Below are positions 49,501 to 62,900 of a DNA stretch of 64,000 nucleotides, in pieces (positions within the stretch are counted from its first letter, which is position 1; each line of letters starts with the position of its first letter). A program made the translations under genes and the position numbers. This stretch comes from Holacanthus passer (Eukaryota; Chordata; Actinopteri; Pomacanthidae). The notes under the pieces are model-generated. The model was not told the origin of the DNA and searched no databases. It saw only the letters and a program-made list of their open reading frames with translations. The stretch spans positions 124,001 through 188,000 of the forward strand of contig JAFREQ010000003.1 of NCBI GenBank assembly GCA_025331565.1, given 5' to 3'.

Positions 49501-52500
49501 ACGGTATCTCGTCGCGATCTTGTTTTCCCGACATGAAACTCGGCTCAGCTCTGACAGCCTGGTCTGTCTTGGATGAAGTGGGAACATATGCCTTTTGTAA
49601 CACAAAGTGTCCTCCTCTAAAAATTATTAATAACATCCCTTCTGTTGCAGATTCTGTTTCAGATTGGAAACCTCCTGCGGGCGAAATGTAGTACCTCGTT
49701 TGTCCCACAGAGCACTGTTCGCTTCCAGTGTCGATCCTCTTATTGGGCCTCCAATGTTGATCTGGGTAAGACATAAAATATCTCTGTTATAGAATCTAAT
49801 CTTGGACCCTGACAACAGATTTCTTTAAGTGTGGACACTGTTTTTAGTTGTCATTTTTCTGTCTTAGTAGTTTTTGATAGCATTAAAACTCACCCAAATT
49901 TTAAAAACTGCACAAATCTAGTGCTCATTCCTTCAGTCACATGCCCTGATTATTTGATTATTAGAAAGTGTCTTTAAAGTTTTACTTTAAAAACTCCAGA
50001 TTCAATTGTTAGACTCTCTGAACAACATTAAAATGGAATAGTGAACATCACACAGACGAGGTTTTGCACCACAAACTAGTCCTTTTTGTATTTTGCTGCT
50101 TTCCCCAAATCCATTTTGATTGCTGCTTGCATAGAGAGGCTTGTCATCTCATCCACACAGTGGGTAGTGGATGATTGATTCTGAGATGGAATAAATCTGA
50201 AAAATCGCTTGCTGCTACCGTCTTTATGCAAATCACACCATGATTTACCAAAGATTTGCCGGTTCTCCTTTGTCATTTGGATAAAGGATGGTGAAATTGG
50301 GGAGAAATCTCAGAAGCATTCAGAGGGCCTGAAATTTTGGGTCTTTGTAGCAGTCGCAACTCATTTAAGTCTGACGGTTGTGCTGAAATGTGAGATGAAT
50401 CCATTTTTCAAAGAAAAGCCGACAATTAATGGGCAAAAATTTTGACCACAAATTAATTATTAAAATCAAACTAATTAGATTTTATGAGGCAGAAATCCCA
50501 ATATTCTTCATTGTGAGAATTTGCTTGGGTTCGTTCTATGTCATCAAAAGTTAAATATCTTTGGCTATAACAAGCTATTTGAAGACATCAGAGTGGTTCT
50601 ATGGGAACTTGGGAGGTACATTTTTCAACATTTTTTCACGACATTTAATCTACAACAGAATAATTGATAGTATGACCAATAACTTATCTGCATCACTAAG
50701 TTTTTCCTCCCTTAACTATCCCCAAAGATTCCCAAACTTTCTGACTGCACAAATCTTCTCTTTCCCACAGTTTTCTGCAGAAATGTTCTCTGTATTGTGT
50801 ATTTTCATCCCTACTTGTTATGCTCATCCCGTCTCCATGTGTATGTTCCCCCAGGCTCTTTAGTGGTGGAGAGTGTACCAGGCTACCAGCTGGGTGGTTT
50901 TCAGGGTATCCCTCATCAGCTCTCCCACCCTGGGCAGGCCCCCTCAGGCTCCCCCCACAGCTTTGCCTTGAGTGCACCCCATAATACTCTGGCTCAGCTC
51001 CAGATGCAGGTGGACAAGCTAAACCCGCAGGCCCACTGGCAGCCCCAACCGCCTCCCCCACCCTGGACGTGCTACCAGAGCGTCCGACTGCAGCGAACCG
51101 TCCCGGGACCCCTGCAAGGAGGCTCTCCCTCCCACAGCACGCCTCCCCAACCAGGGCGCAGGTTCATGGTGCCTCCTCCCAGCCACGTCAGCCCGACCGG
51201 CAGCTTACCGAGCCCTGGGTTTACGCCCCAGGTCAGTGTGCGTTTCTGTGTGTGAGTGTGCGTGCTCGTGACTGACAAGCCCTCTTAACAAGCAAGACAG
51301 CGGACGGCGTTGTCCTAAATAGAGCTGACAGCCTTCACATCCCGGGCAATTTACGTCTTTCCTTGTCAAGATGGATTTTAGTCTTGGACGAGCTTATGAC
51401 TCAAAATCATGAAATAAAACAGTTAAATCTGCCGCAGCCAACATGTGACAGAGGACGGACCCAAGAGTCCATAAGAAGGGTTGATAATATCTCGTCATCC
51501 AAGTTGTTTAGTCTAGTTCACAGGGTGTTTTGGCTCCAGCTCTGAAGTATAGGCTCATTTGCAGGACAATGCTGGCATGTGAAGTGCACACATAAGTGGT
51601 ATCATAGTGACATGAACAAGCTGTTTTAGCTGCATTATGAACTTTTAAATGTTCTCCATAGTAAAAGAGATAAACATCAAATAATTAAATACCGCTAATG
51701 ATATGTGATCTACTATTCTACTGTTGCATTCTGGGTTGTGTTCTGAAAACTGTAGCTTTTGTTTTTCTTTCACTCCACTATGTTGCAATCAACCTAAAGA
51801 GATTTAGAAAAATAATTGACAAGTCTATAATTTTAAGTGCGCGGCATGTCTGCTTTTATTTTTGTCAAGAGTTATTTCATTGTTACGTCATAGTTCAGCT
51901 CTAAGTGCAGATTAATTTGAAAAATGACCTCATAGCGTTGTAATTTTGATGAATAGAAAAGCTGACGCGATGAGGCAAATCTTTGCAAGTGGACTCTTAT
52001 ACTGTTGTGAAATGAATTAAAACTAATGGCTTCCTGGAAGGTTTGCAAAAAAACCCAAAACAGTTAGTATTAAAGCCCCTGAAAACTTTCAAATTTTCTT
52101 CAAAATTAAATATCCATGACTTAATAAGCAAAGTTTAACAATCAAAACTCTGGGAATGGATTAGTTAGATTGTCATGTAATGTCATGTAAAATAATAAAA
52201 ACTGTTTTGAGGGTCTCTAAAGTAATAATACAAGATTTGAAGTGTTGTGTTATTGTCGTGTAGTGTTATGCATTAACATTAAAAAATGTTGGTATGGTCC
52301 TTTAGATGCATCTAAACTAAAGTAAATTATACACATGCACTGCTTTCGTACATTTTATAGGAGGAGAAAGATTAGCTGCTCCTGCAAGGTTAAAGCTACA
52401 ATCGACCAAAAATACATCTCGGATCTTCAGAGTGTTTGTGGTTCAGTCCTCTCTGTTCTGGTTGTTACCAGGGGACGTCGACCCACACAGCCAGAGACAG

Positions 52501-55500
52501 AAAGTGCACCCTTTCATCTCCACCTCCGTTATCATATGCTTAGAGACGCTGACAGGAATGTGGCATGAAAATGATGGCAGTGTTTCTATCCATATTTCTG
52601 TTTCTTCTTCTGTCATTTGCAGCCTCTGAGGGGGATGGGAAGCAGCTCCACCTACCAACCAAAGCCGATGGACATATTTTCCTCCTCACCTCTGTACACC
52701 CATATTACACCACTGCCCATGAATGGTGGCGTCAGCTCGCCTCAGTCACGACACCCGGCAAGTGACTCCATCTGTTAATGCACGCTCTATTGATATACAT
52801 TATATTTACCATGTATGTAAATGACGTGCAATGCTGTGTTTAGATGGATCCCATGTATCTGAGTAGGAGGAGTAATTCAGGTGGTCCAATATATATGCTG
52901 AAACCAAACTACCCCCAGAGGCTCCCCAGCCCTTCTTTGCCACACAGAAATGGTACGTCACATCAGTACCTTTGTACTTTTGCAGACTCCATGTGTTGCT
53001 GTATTTCTAATAAAGGAAAACACAGATTTTTGTTTCTCTCAAGTGCAAGGACAGAGTAATTCACCAGGGTACGTTGCTGTGTCCCAGGAGGAGAAACCAG
53101 GGTAAGAAGACAGCATGGATTAGTTTGTAAAACACAGATTCTCTCTCTGTTTCTCTGAACAGCACAGCCTTGATATCACCTTAGTCCCTTTATGCCATTT
53201 GTCTCTCCATCAAATTCTATTCTGATTGGTTCTTGCTTTGCTCTCAAGGACTGTTTCCTGGAAACCTCCTGAAGCACTCCAGACTAGCGGAGCAGTGGGC
53301 TCGGCTCTGAAGAAAAGACGAAGGTCGTCACCAGGGCCCGTCATAGTCATCAAAGATGAGCCAGACGATGACAGTAGCTATGTACGGAAACAATAATTTA
53401 TTATTACAGTCCAATGACTATTCCATATATACTGTAGATGTAGTGAGTGTATGCATTTAAAGGAAAAGTGCAGTGGTCTGGTGTGTTCACCACAGTAACT
53501 GGTGAGATCTGGAAATGGAGACCGTTGCTAAAATGAAGTCAGATGGAGCAAGAAACATAGGTTTTAAATAAGCCACCTTCTACACCTCTTTATTCGGAGG
53601 TAAAACCAAAAGTGAGGCCTTCTGAAATAGAAATAATCTATTATTGGGCAGAAAAACTGTCTTTGTGGCCATTACTGAAGTTCAAAGTTGAGTCCATTTA
53701 TTACTTATCGGTTACATTTTCAGATTTGTTTTTTCTCTATTTGTTGATTTCAGGAACAAGCCAACCAAAGAGCCAACCTTCCTGACAGCACAGGTGACCA
53801 ACCCCAAATCAATGCCCAAGATGAGGGCAACAAAGTCCCAACTCCTCTTCCAAGCACAGACGATAAACTCCTCAGTCCCTCGCTGCCTCCACACAGTCCA
53901 CGGGACCAGAGTAAGACTCCAAATCCCACCTGTTTACTGGAAGGAGAACAGCAGGTAGAGCGGCGCCGAGCTCCGCTGGAAGACTCTAATGAAGTGGTGT
54001 GTGCTGTGTGTCAGACTGGGGGAGAGCTGCTGTGCTGCGATAAGTGTCCCAAGGTTTTTCACCTTTCGTGCCACGTTCCAACTCTCCTCAAATCTCCCAG
54101 GCAAGCTCTGTCAGGAGAAATTTATTTAGCGCTGGTCTCAGATGGAAACCCCATAACTCATGCTTTTTTTTTTTTTTTTTTTTTTTGGAAATTTCATGTT
54201 TATTGTAGAATCAAGGAATTGTGGTCCTCTGTGGAATTAAAAAAAAATTTCAGTTTTAAGAATGAGGCTGTTTTTGAGGTTTTCGTCTGACAGCAGCATT
54301 ATGCACTTGTTAATGTATGTTCCTGCTCACTGGCTTTGTATTGAGTCTCTGGACTGTCTCTTTGCAGCGGGGAATGGTTTTGCTCTTTTTGCCGGGGCCT
54401 GTTAGTACCTGAGATGGAGTACGAAAGCAAACCTGAAGCCAAAACAGTAAAGAAGGAGCCAGATTGTGAAGGAGGACTTCCCCCTGAGGACAGACGAGTC
54501 AGTACTCTTTATAAAATAATAACAATAATATGCTTAGAATAAAGATGATTGAATTATAGATATTATAATAAGAAATGGTTCAGTTGGCACAAAGTGAAGG
54601 TAAAAGTTCTGCTTTTCTGATTAGTTTGTCAAACATCAGTAAACAAGGCCTGACATACAATTCCATTCAATTTATTGTCAGTTCATCTCCATAACATTAT
54701 TCATCCCAGACAAGGCAATAAGAAACATACATAGCAGAGCACTGACACATATTATTATGATTATGATAGCATGAGTATTGTATTAAAATGATGCTCCTCC
54801 CAAAATCTCTCACAAACAGCTCACATCTGTACATTTGACAGTTTGTAGTTTCATCCACGGCAAACAAATCCTTACATACAGCCATTTGGAGCTTGTTAGC
54901 AGGTACCTATGATGAGAGAATTCCTCCGAGCTCCCTCTTCATCTCTCCTGTCAAACTGACCTTGCTTATTGGTGTCAATTGAAATGTCAGGCACAAGACA
55001 TTCAGTTCTCCCGGCCAGGTGATGAAGTCTAATGAAGTTTGCTAGAAATTTGTGCAGATACGTTTTTAATGCAATGTGGTGTGAAGCAATGCATCTGAAA
55101 AGCTTTAAGTATTATGGCTGATCAGCATCAGATAAGTTCACCAACACGCTACTTACTTCAGGTTCAGAGGATTAACTAAGCAGATGCAACAGACTATAAA
55201 TTGGAGAACTGTGTTTGGTTTCTTGGTTGACGTGCATTAAGTCAGATGTTTTCTTCTACCGCTGCAGAAGTGTGAGAGGCTGTTGCTGCACTTGTTTTGC
55301 ACTGACCTGAGTTCAGACTTTCAAGAGCCCGTATCCCCCTCGGTGAGTTTGGAAGCATTGGTTCAAGTTCACAGGATTAATGTCACACGGAGTTACTGTA
55401 ACCGCAGTTTTAATGATGTGCATTATGCAGTGTTTGTCAGTAAAGACAAGCGTCTGTCTTGCTGGCACAGAGCTTGTCATATTTGTGGATGAGCATTAAC

Positions 55501-56218
55501 AGTTAGAGACAATAAATGGCACATTGCAGTACATATAACATTTTATTACATTATATATTATGCTTAATATACTTCTGTTTATTACAAACCTTCACATAAC
55601 AAATGGGGTAAAAATCCATTGTGCACAATGCTGGTAGTAATACTATATATATACGAGATAATAATCTAATTCAACATCTTCCCTTGAAGTTTTATTGTTT
55701 AATTATCTCTCCCTTTCTAAATACTGTAGGTATGTGCAAATAACAGTCTGACTATAAAGGGACCGATGAAGCTTTCCACTGTGAAAAAACGACTGGAGGC
55801 GAAGCAGAGTCCGTTCTACCAAAGCCCTGCAGAATTTGTATCAGACATCAGGCTCGTCTTTGAGAACTGTGCATCCTCAGTGAGGTGAAAAGACCTGTTT
55901 GCAAAAATTTCTTGAGCAGTACTCAGCTCTTCACTCAGTTTGTAATGAAATATTCTGTCATCATGCTTGCTTCTACTTGCACTGCAGGTTGACACAGAGG
56001 TCAACGTGGCAGGCAGGAAGCTTAAGGAGCTGTTTGAAAAGCACCTGAGGATCATCTTCCCTGACCAGACCTTTCCAGAAATCAAACTGGAGATGACTCC
56101 TCCTGACTCTCAGCTCTCATCGCACAACAATATGTCCCAGCCTGCAAAACGCCAGCGCACGTGTTCAGACTCCCAGGATGCACCAAACTGTCCCAGTGGA
56201 GAGGAGGCAGGAGTATGA
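46582..56218 (+). CDS. trim24: trim24 (TIF1-alpha type), RING/B-box/PHD/bromodomain protein
   Basis: This is a nuclear chromatin reader and E3-type TRIM protein. Exons are 46582-46855, 47050-47168, 47321-47468, 48186-48318, 48638-48754, 49002-49116, 49324-49470, 49651-49765, 50855-51231, 52623-52757, 52844-52952, 53044-53101, 53249-53381, 53754-54100, 54368-54497, 55268-55342, 55730-55879 and 55988-56218, giving about 970 residues (human 1,050). Domains in order: RING from residue 42 (CPVC...CLHSFCKRC...CPVC, interrupted by an insert), B-box 1 from 133, B-box 2 from 193, coiled coil about 226-370, a Pro/Ser-rich middle, IKDEPDDD near 650, PHD from 743 (CAVCQTGGELLCCDKC) and a bromodomain about 818-925. 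The bromodomain lacks the acetyl-lysine pocket residues. Donors of exons 10 and 14 read GC. TRIM33-like paralogues are the alternative; the akr1d1 neighbour favours trim24. Confidence 0.92.
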
Positions 56219-57127
56219 AAGCACAAATCTTCTTAATCGTTTGAATATTTGACGACACTGCCTACGCCAGCTAATATGTGGTGTGTTACACTTTATTACA
56301 ATTACAATTACATTCAGGTCACGAAAATGTTTTATATGTTTAATGATGAAATTGTATTGCAAGCAAACAACTCTGATACAGGGCACTAAATTAGTTATAT
56401 TTTTGGACTAATTTACTCTAGACTGGGATTCATGAAAAAGTACATACGTGCAAACACATTTACAGGGTAAAACTGACTGTCTGGTGTTGTTAGCAGCTTT
56501 TGTTTTGCTTATCAGTTTGTTCTTACCATGCTCACAGTAGACACATTGGCTCATCATTACTGAGATATTTGATGGTGTGGTCAGGTCTGGTGTCTTCTTC
56601 CTGTTCAGCTCTCCATGTGTAAATATAGCAGTGATCAGAGGACGGATGATAATAATGAGCTTTGAAGTTTGTGGTCTACCTTATGTGGGATAAGATGTGT
56701 TAGGAGGCCCCTTGAGGCCAGTAAAATGAAAACTTCAAAGGGATGAAAGCTGTTTGATAAAACCGCTGTTCCATTGTCACAAATCATTACGCATTATTTC
56801 TGCTTGGTCTAATTTTTCAGGCTTTTTAAACGGTGCACAACTACAGATTTAATGTTGTATAGGTGTTATGTGTATTTGTATTTATCTATGTATTTATTTA
56901 TTTATGTTTATTTAAAAAAAAAAGAAAAGATTTTATTGTGATAAGTTAAGCTCAGTGCAAATGTTATGTGAGACTCTATTTTTTCTAAGATCATTTTAAT
57001 TCAGCAACATTTCTTCTACACTGTCACCATTATGAACTGTTTTCTTATAATAACCAAGAGCCAGAACATTTAATGTAGCCATAAACCTGCTTGCATGCAA
57101 GTCAACTTGCAGGTGTTTACAGGGTAC

Positions 57128-57133
57128 AATAAA
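57128..57133 (+). terminator. Possible trim24 polyadenylation signal AATAAA
   Basis: The first clear AATAAA after the trim24 stop in otherwise unremarkable sequence lies about 0.9 kb downstream (ggtacAATAAAacatg). It would give a 3' UTR of about 930 bases. Usage is not proven. Confidence 0.35.
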
Positions 57134-57149
57134 ACATGATATGCTATAC

Positions 57150-59820
57150 ACCTCCTTCACTCTATAACTGCATGTTAATGACCTACTTAAAAATAATACT
57201 TAACGTGTTATGACCCTCATTATAAATTTACACTTTACAGTCGAGCAAAGCCACTTTCTCCTTTAACAAGTTCCTACTGTTGTGTTGACTACAGTGAACA
57301 AGTCCTGTGGGCCCCACAGGGCGGCCCCCTCACTGCCTGGCTGTGTTAGTGGCCCTCTGCTGATTGACACAGATGTGGCAAGACAAGCTTTGTTGAGCTT
57401 CAAAGGAACTGTACTGCACCCCCCACAACAAGATTAACACTGTTTGAATACGACCTCGGCCACTCCAATTTCCTCCACCTATGAGCTCGGAGGTCAGCTC
57501 ACGCTGCTGTTTCTTGTTAAAGCCCGAACGTGGATTGGAGGTGGAGCAGAGGGCTGATAGTTTCTGGAAGGCGAGCAGGCTGTTGACTGGGCAGCCAAGC
57601 CTGGAGCCTGGCACTGGTCTGGTTTGCATTTTGGGGCATTCTTCATTCCTCAGGCCATATGTCCTCTAAAGGCCTATTATCTCTTTCCTACATGACGCTG
57701 AGCTAAGATAAGATTAAAGCTATAAAGCGGTGGTCTTTGTTGTTGTGATAACTGTTTTACAAAGGGGGTTGCCACATACTTGACTGATAGATGTCTGCAG
57801 GGAACATAGATATGTTGCAACGGTCGAGAGGTTCTACAGCACGGTTAAAATATGTTTCCAGAACCATACAATTTTGCATGTATTGTTTAATTTACTACAG
57901 CACTTGTTGATTTTTGTTGTTTGTCATTAATATAAACTGGTAGAAAACTCGCTGAAGTTCGGTAATCCATTACAATAAACACCATGTCTGCCGTTGTTTG
58001 TGTCAAAGTTGTGCTGTAATGGGGCAGAATATATGTGCAGATTAATTAAAGAAACTATTTTGTGCTTTACTATGCAATGCAAAGTAGAAGACAAACATAA
58101 CAAGACACTGTGACTGTGATGGATTACCCACTCAAGCAAGTTCTCCCAGGCTCATTTTTGCACCAGTGAGGTGTTTTTTAAGAAGGTCTTATTAGAAAAA
58201 AATGGATGCTGGACACCAATATTGAAAGGGCAGTTGCATTTTCTCAGTAAGAAAGATAAATAGCATAAAACTCAAACTTACATCTCAACTCTCACTGCCC
58301 TAAAGTGGCTTTGCAAATAGTGGTACTATATAGTGAAAGGAGGTGGAAGTGGTTGTCTGGAAAGCACATTCATAAATGTATATTATGCATTTTAATGGGC
58401 CAAAACACTCAAAAAACACTGGCTTGGTCTATTAAAATGTGGTCTTATAGGAAGATTGTTAACAGAGTACAATTACCAACAGAAAACATAGACTGTGGTG
58501 GGCTGGACTGGAGATTGAGACAAGACAAGTCACTCACCACACTTAAACAGTGCCGTCACCCGTTTATAACTGCCATATACTTGTGGGCTTTCCTGTGTGC
58601 CTGCGGTGTCCTGATATCAAGTCCTTGGTGATGTTTCGAGACGGGCTAGACTGGTGGTGGAGACATATGGCTCTGATTAGAAGATCATTTAACCTCTCTC
58701 TTGTCACCATGCCCAGAATCAGTAGACTGATTGAATTTGCAGAGGGCCTTAGTTGGTACAAAATGTTTATAATGCAGTCTAGCAATTATTTCTCCGCTTC
58801 TTGCCAATTCTGCTAGACGTGTGTGTGTACGTGCAAGCATGCATGTGTGTGTGTGTGGCTTGTTTATACCCAGCTCCCTCTCACGGTTCATGATCTCTTT
58901 GGCTGACGGTGAGCCCACATCTGTGGCACCGTTACAAAAGCTTTAATTCATTAACTTTGAGGGGAAAATGCCTCATTTTCTTTGGTACAGCTGTGAACTA
59001 AAGAGAAAAATATGCTCAGTAGTAGGTCAACAGGGACCTTTAATGCTACTGTGCAGATAATGGGGAGCAAAATCTGAGGGACGATGCATCAGCACAGAGC
59101 CAGGTTCTAATTTGATCCATCATCTTCCTTAAGGTGAAGTAAACAAATCCGGCTATTTGCAGACAGAGGCTGTGAAAATATTTATTTTTTGATTCCCCTC
59201 ATTTCCTCTAACTGGAATATCCAGAAGGTTATAAGGTTTAGTCTGGACAGAACCACAGCAGATTTATAAAATACCCCCAAACTGGCTCCAGATGTTGAGT
59301 AATCAGTACAGTCATTAGTCACAGACAGAGAAAAGTCTGCTTTGTCATTGATGGGAAGACAATTTCCATGTGTGCATGCTTACCTTACAGCACAGTAGCC
59401 TGAAGACACTTTCAATCCCTCCTGTAGGCAGTAAAAATATGGCAGCCCTCATCACCCAAGGTTGTATTTCAGGTCTTATACTTTCCAACATGCATAAATG
59501 CATTAATCATAGAAAACGTTTTGGAAGGTTTTGCATGACAGAATATGGGAGTAAATTACAGTATAAACTCACATCTGAGGATCATAACCTGCAATCTCTG
59601 AGTCTCCACAGCCAAGTTATATTTCTAATTGTAATAGACTGTAAATGAGCTCACGATTAATGACGTTCTCTGGGAGTTTGTAGAGGAGAAAAAAAAAAGG
59701 GTTTGATGAACAATAAGTGGGTGTCTGTGGCCCCAGCCCGCCCCTCACTGAGCCATAATTAGACGCTCATTCCTGCAGCCAGGCTCACTCACTCAACTCC
59801 ATCACATCCTCCGACTCACT
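57150..59820. other. Intergenic stretch between trim24 and fbln1
   Basis: Apart from a short TG-rich run near 58818-58856 I see no repeat, gene or RNA. Short open frames on both strands have no splice context or family resemblance. Confidence 0.6.
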
Positions 59821-59946
59821 CTGTCTGTTTTTAAAGGAGCACTGCACACATCCTGCACAGCAACCAGCACACTTCAAAAGCTCAAAGCTGTCGGACTCTT
59901 TATTTTTTTTTCTCTTCGGTTTTTTGTTTGCATCTGTTTTCATTCA
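59820..59946 (+). promoter_or_regulatory. fbln1 promoter and 5' UTR (tentative)
   Basis: A TATA-like tttttaaagg (about 59829-59838) precedes a leader rich in cagcaaccagcac and pyrimidine runs before the ATG at 59947. The start site is not defined by the sequence. Confidence 0.35.
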
Positions 59947-62900
59947 ATGGGTCCGTGCGTGGTGCTGCTCTGCTCTCTGCTCGGAGTCCTGCTCTGCAAA
60001 GGTAAGTCCCACGTTGGAAACTGTATGGATCACTGCTGCCTGATGACTTTTTATTAATCCAATCATGCCACAGAACGGTGCTGGTTTATGTTGCTGAATA
60101 TTATATTGCATAGCCTTAAATTGCACTTTACGCATGCATGCATTTGTGAAGACATTCACAGTGAGAATCAAACTGGTAAGAGGCAAAGACTGAGACCAGG
60201 GGAGGTGATGAATTTGTCATAGGACTAGTTTGGGCATGTGATGAAAGAACAGTTAACAAAGCTGGCTGCTTCAAAGTGTTTCAGGTCTGTCTTGAAGTGA
60301 AGCGGGGTTCAAATTTCCCATTCTTTCATTACATGCATGTAACAAAACCTCACACTATAATCACAACATTTTGATTTCTTGTTTCCCCTTCTCTGACTTA
60401 CAATGTTAGCAATGATAGAAAGTAATATATAAAATTATTTCTAGCAGCTATAAACTCAAACTAAATTGTGTAAGACAAAACCTAAACTACATATTTACCT
60501 GCCTTGAAAATATCATAAAAAGTAAACTGTGTCTTCAAATCTCTTTCATTCATTGCATTTTGTTTGTGCCAGATTCAACGTGATTTATAAAGTGATAAAA
60601 AGAAGATGTCGCATGACACGAAGAGTAAGTTTGAAGTAAGACTTCTCGCTGCCCTGGTTTCTTACTTACCACCACTTCTTCTTTCTGCCCTTCAAGTCAA
60701 AGGCCAAGTGCCTCGGTATGCCGTGATGCTGTGTCAGAACGACCGGCGTCCCACCAGGACGGGACAATCCAGACACGGGGGGTGTGATTTATACGCCCAC
60801 AGCAGGGTCACCCAGGCGTGGGATGACCCGTACCCAAATGCTCACGGTCCCCTGGTCACACATGGGGCAGTTTTCACAGTCGGCAAGGCCACTTTTCTCT
60901 AAGCTGCCTTCTTTGTAGGGAGTTGTGTCATAGGTCAGATTGGAGTAAAATTCACCAGTTATGTGACCAAAACTCTCAGAAGTAGCCAAGTGAGTCATGC
61001 AAAACTGAATGGAGACAAGAATATGACAATAATATTTTAATCTTAGCCCAGAGATAGATTGATACATCAAGTTAAAAAAGATTGTGTAACAGCCTTTTTA
61101 TACTACTAAGATTGACAGAAACCTCCGAATAAAAGCCTCGAGCACAGCCTGTGAAAGAGATGCACTCTGCTGTTGTGATGTCTGGCTAAGGCCAACTACT
61201 CCGTCTGGGCGGAGCTCCACCAGCGGGGACTCATTAAGGCTTGTTTACATGAGGCGTCTAGACGCAGGCAAGCCATGTGCTGCTCTGCCAAGACCGAACG
61301 GCCCTCACAACCAGCACCGTCGTCCAAGATGGAAATCAGCCTTCTCCAGACAGACAATACATACGAGACAGAGACAGAGACAGACTGAACCTAGACGGGA
61401 GCATGTCTGCGCCTGGTTTACCTCTTTTGATAAAACGGCACCGCACGGTCGAGTTTAAGCACTTCTGGTGTTTCAATTTGGGTTTGCAGAGCAGCAGACA
61501 GTGGTGGCGTTGGAATGACTCGGTGATGCTTAGTGGGTTAGAGTTAGTTATCAGCAGAGAGCTACTTTGAAATCTATGGAACAGACTATTCCTGTCGTTT
61601 AAAATATACATACTGCGTCCCTGGAGAGAGAAAAATGTTTATTATTTAGTTCATGTGGAATCTGGAAAGGTGCTGCTTGGATGCTTTTCCAGTTTTAATA
61701 CAAATCGGGTGTTTTGGCAAGAGGATGTCAATTACTGGTAATGGTCAAAAACAAGAACACATGGACGACTGCTCCACGAGGGGATTCGAGGTTTGGTCGT
61801 TAACACCTTTATACGAGGCATTAATGGCACTCCTTTCTGTCCGTATCGTCATATTTTTATTAGCAAAATATTTTGTTACAGTCCCACTGGATCATCCTAC
61901 TGTTGCACACAGACAGACGTCTTTCACACTCAGAGACAGAGAGGGAGACTTTGAGGAGGGCCTACTTGGTAGACCCATGTGAAAAGCTTTTAAAATGCCA
62001 TCTCATTTCATCCAGCTGCTACAAGGTTTATTGGCAAGAGGATTCTGGGATGTGCCAGACTTCCAGAAGTCAGTAGTGAGTCAGCTAATGTGGCTGCCTG
62101 GTAATAAATCCTCTGTCCATATTCACTCCTTTCTGCCAGGTAAATCACCCGTTGTGTGGTAGTAATGGGTTTGATTTCTGTGCTTTGATTTCCTGTAACC
62201 GACACTGTAGAAATGACTCGCTTTCTTCAGAAAAACACACATCTTAATTTGAATAATCTCTGAGTCATTGTTATATCTTGCCCATGCTGAGTCCTGCTGC
62301 AGAACTGGGTTTATATAGTAGAAACCTGCAAACCCCTTCTGAGAAACTGAGATTATTACAATGCTTACTTGTGTTTTTACAAAGTTTATCAATGCAGAAA
62401 CCTGTTTGTCATGATGACTGTTCCTGCTTGTGCTTCTTTGATTTATTAGTTATAATAAAATTCCTCCTGCCGCTCTGGGAGAAAGCAGCAAATCTATAAA
62501 AGCGAGGACAACTATTCCAGACACTTGTCCTCCCTACCTAATCTAACTTATTATCTGAAGGTGCTGATTCTTGCCAGACTTCTCACGGCACGACGTCGTG
62601 TCTCAAACAGATGGATCTATTCAGTGCATTTCGCAATCACTAGTCCCCATGATTCAGCCACTAACCAGCAACAACCTGTATTCTATTACAATGGCTCAAC
62701 AAAATTTATTTGACGGTGAGTTTCTTTTCTTTTTTTCTTTTTTTTCATCAGGGGACTTATTGTTAATAAAAATTTGGCGCTCTGATCCTGGTTTGAGCCG
62801 AAGACAAAACAAAGCCCAAGGAACCGATCTGCCAGAGCTATTTGGCAGATCACACAAACCACAGGCGAATGAATGTAGTCGATGTGATTGCAACGGCTGA

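Noticed and set aside
52565..52765. Open frame with a signal-peptide-like start, reading exon 10 of trim24 in another frame
   Set aside because: The hydrophobic run is intron pyrimidine tract. The frame 0 reading is Pro/Ser-rich and joins both neighbouring exons.
60606..60902. Plus-strand open frame of 98 codons in fbln1 intron 1
   Set aside because: It has no recognisable domain and no fit to fibulin exon phases, so it is probably chance.
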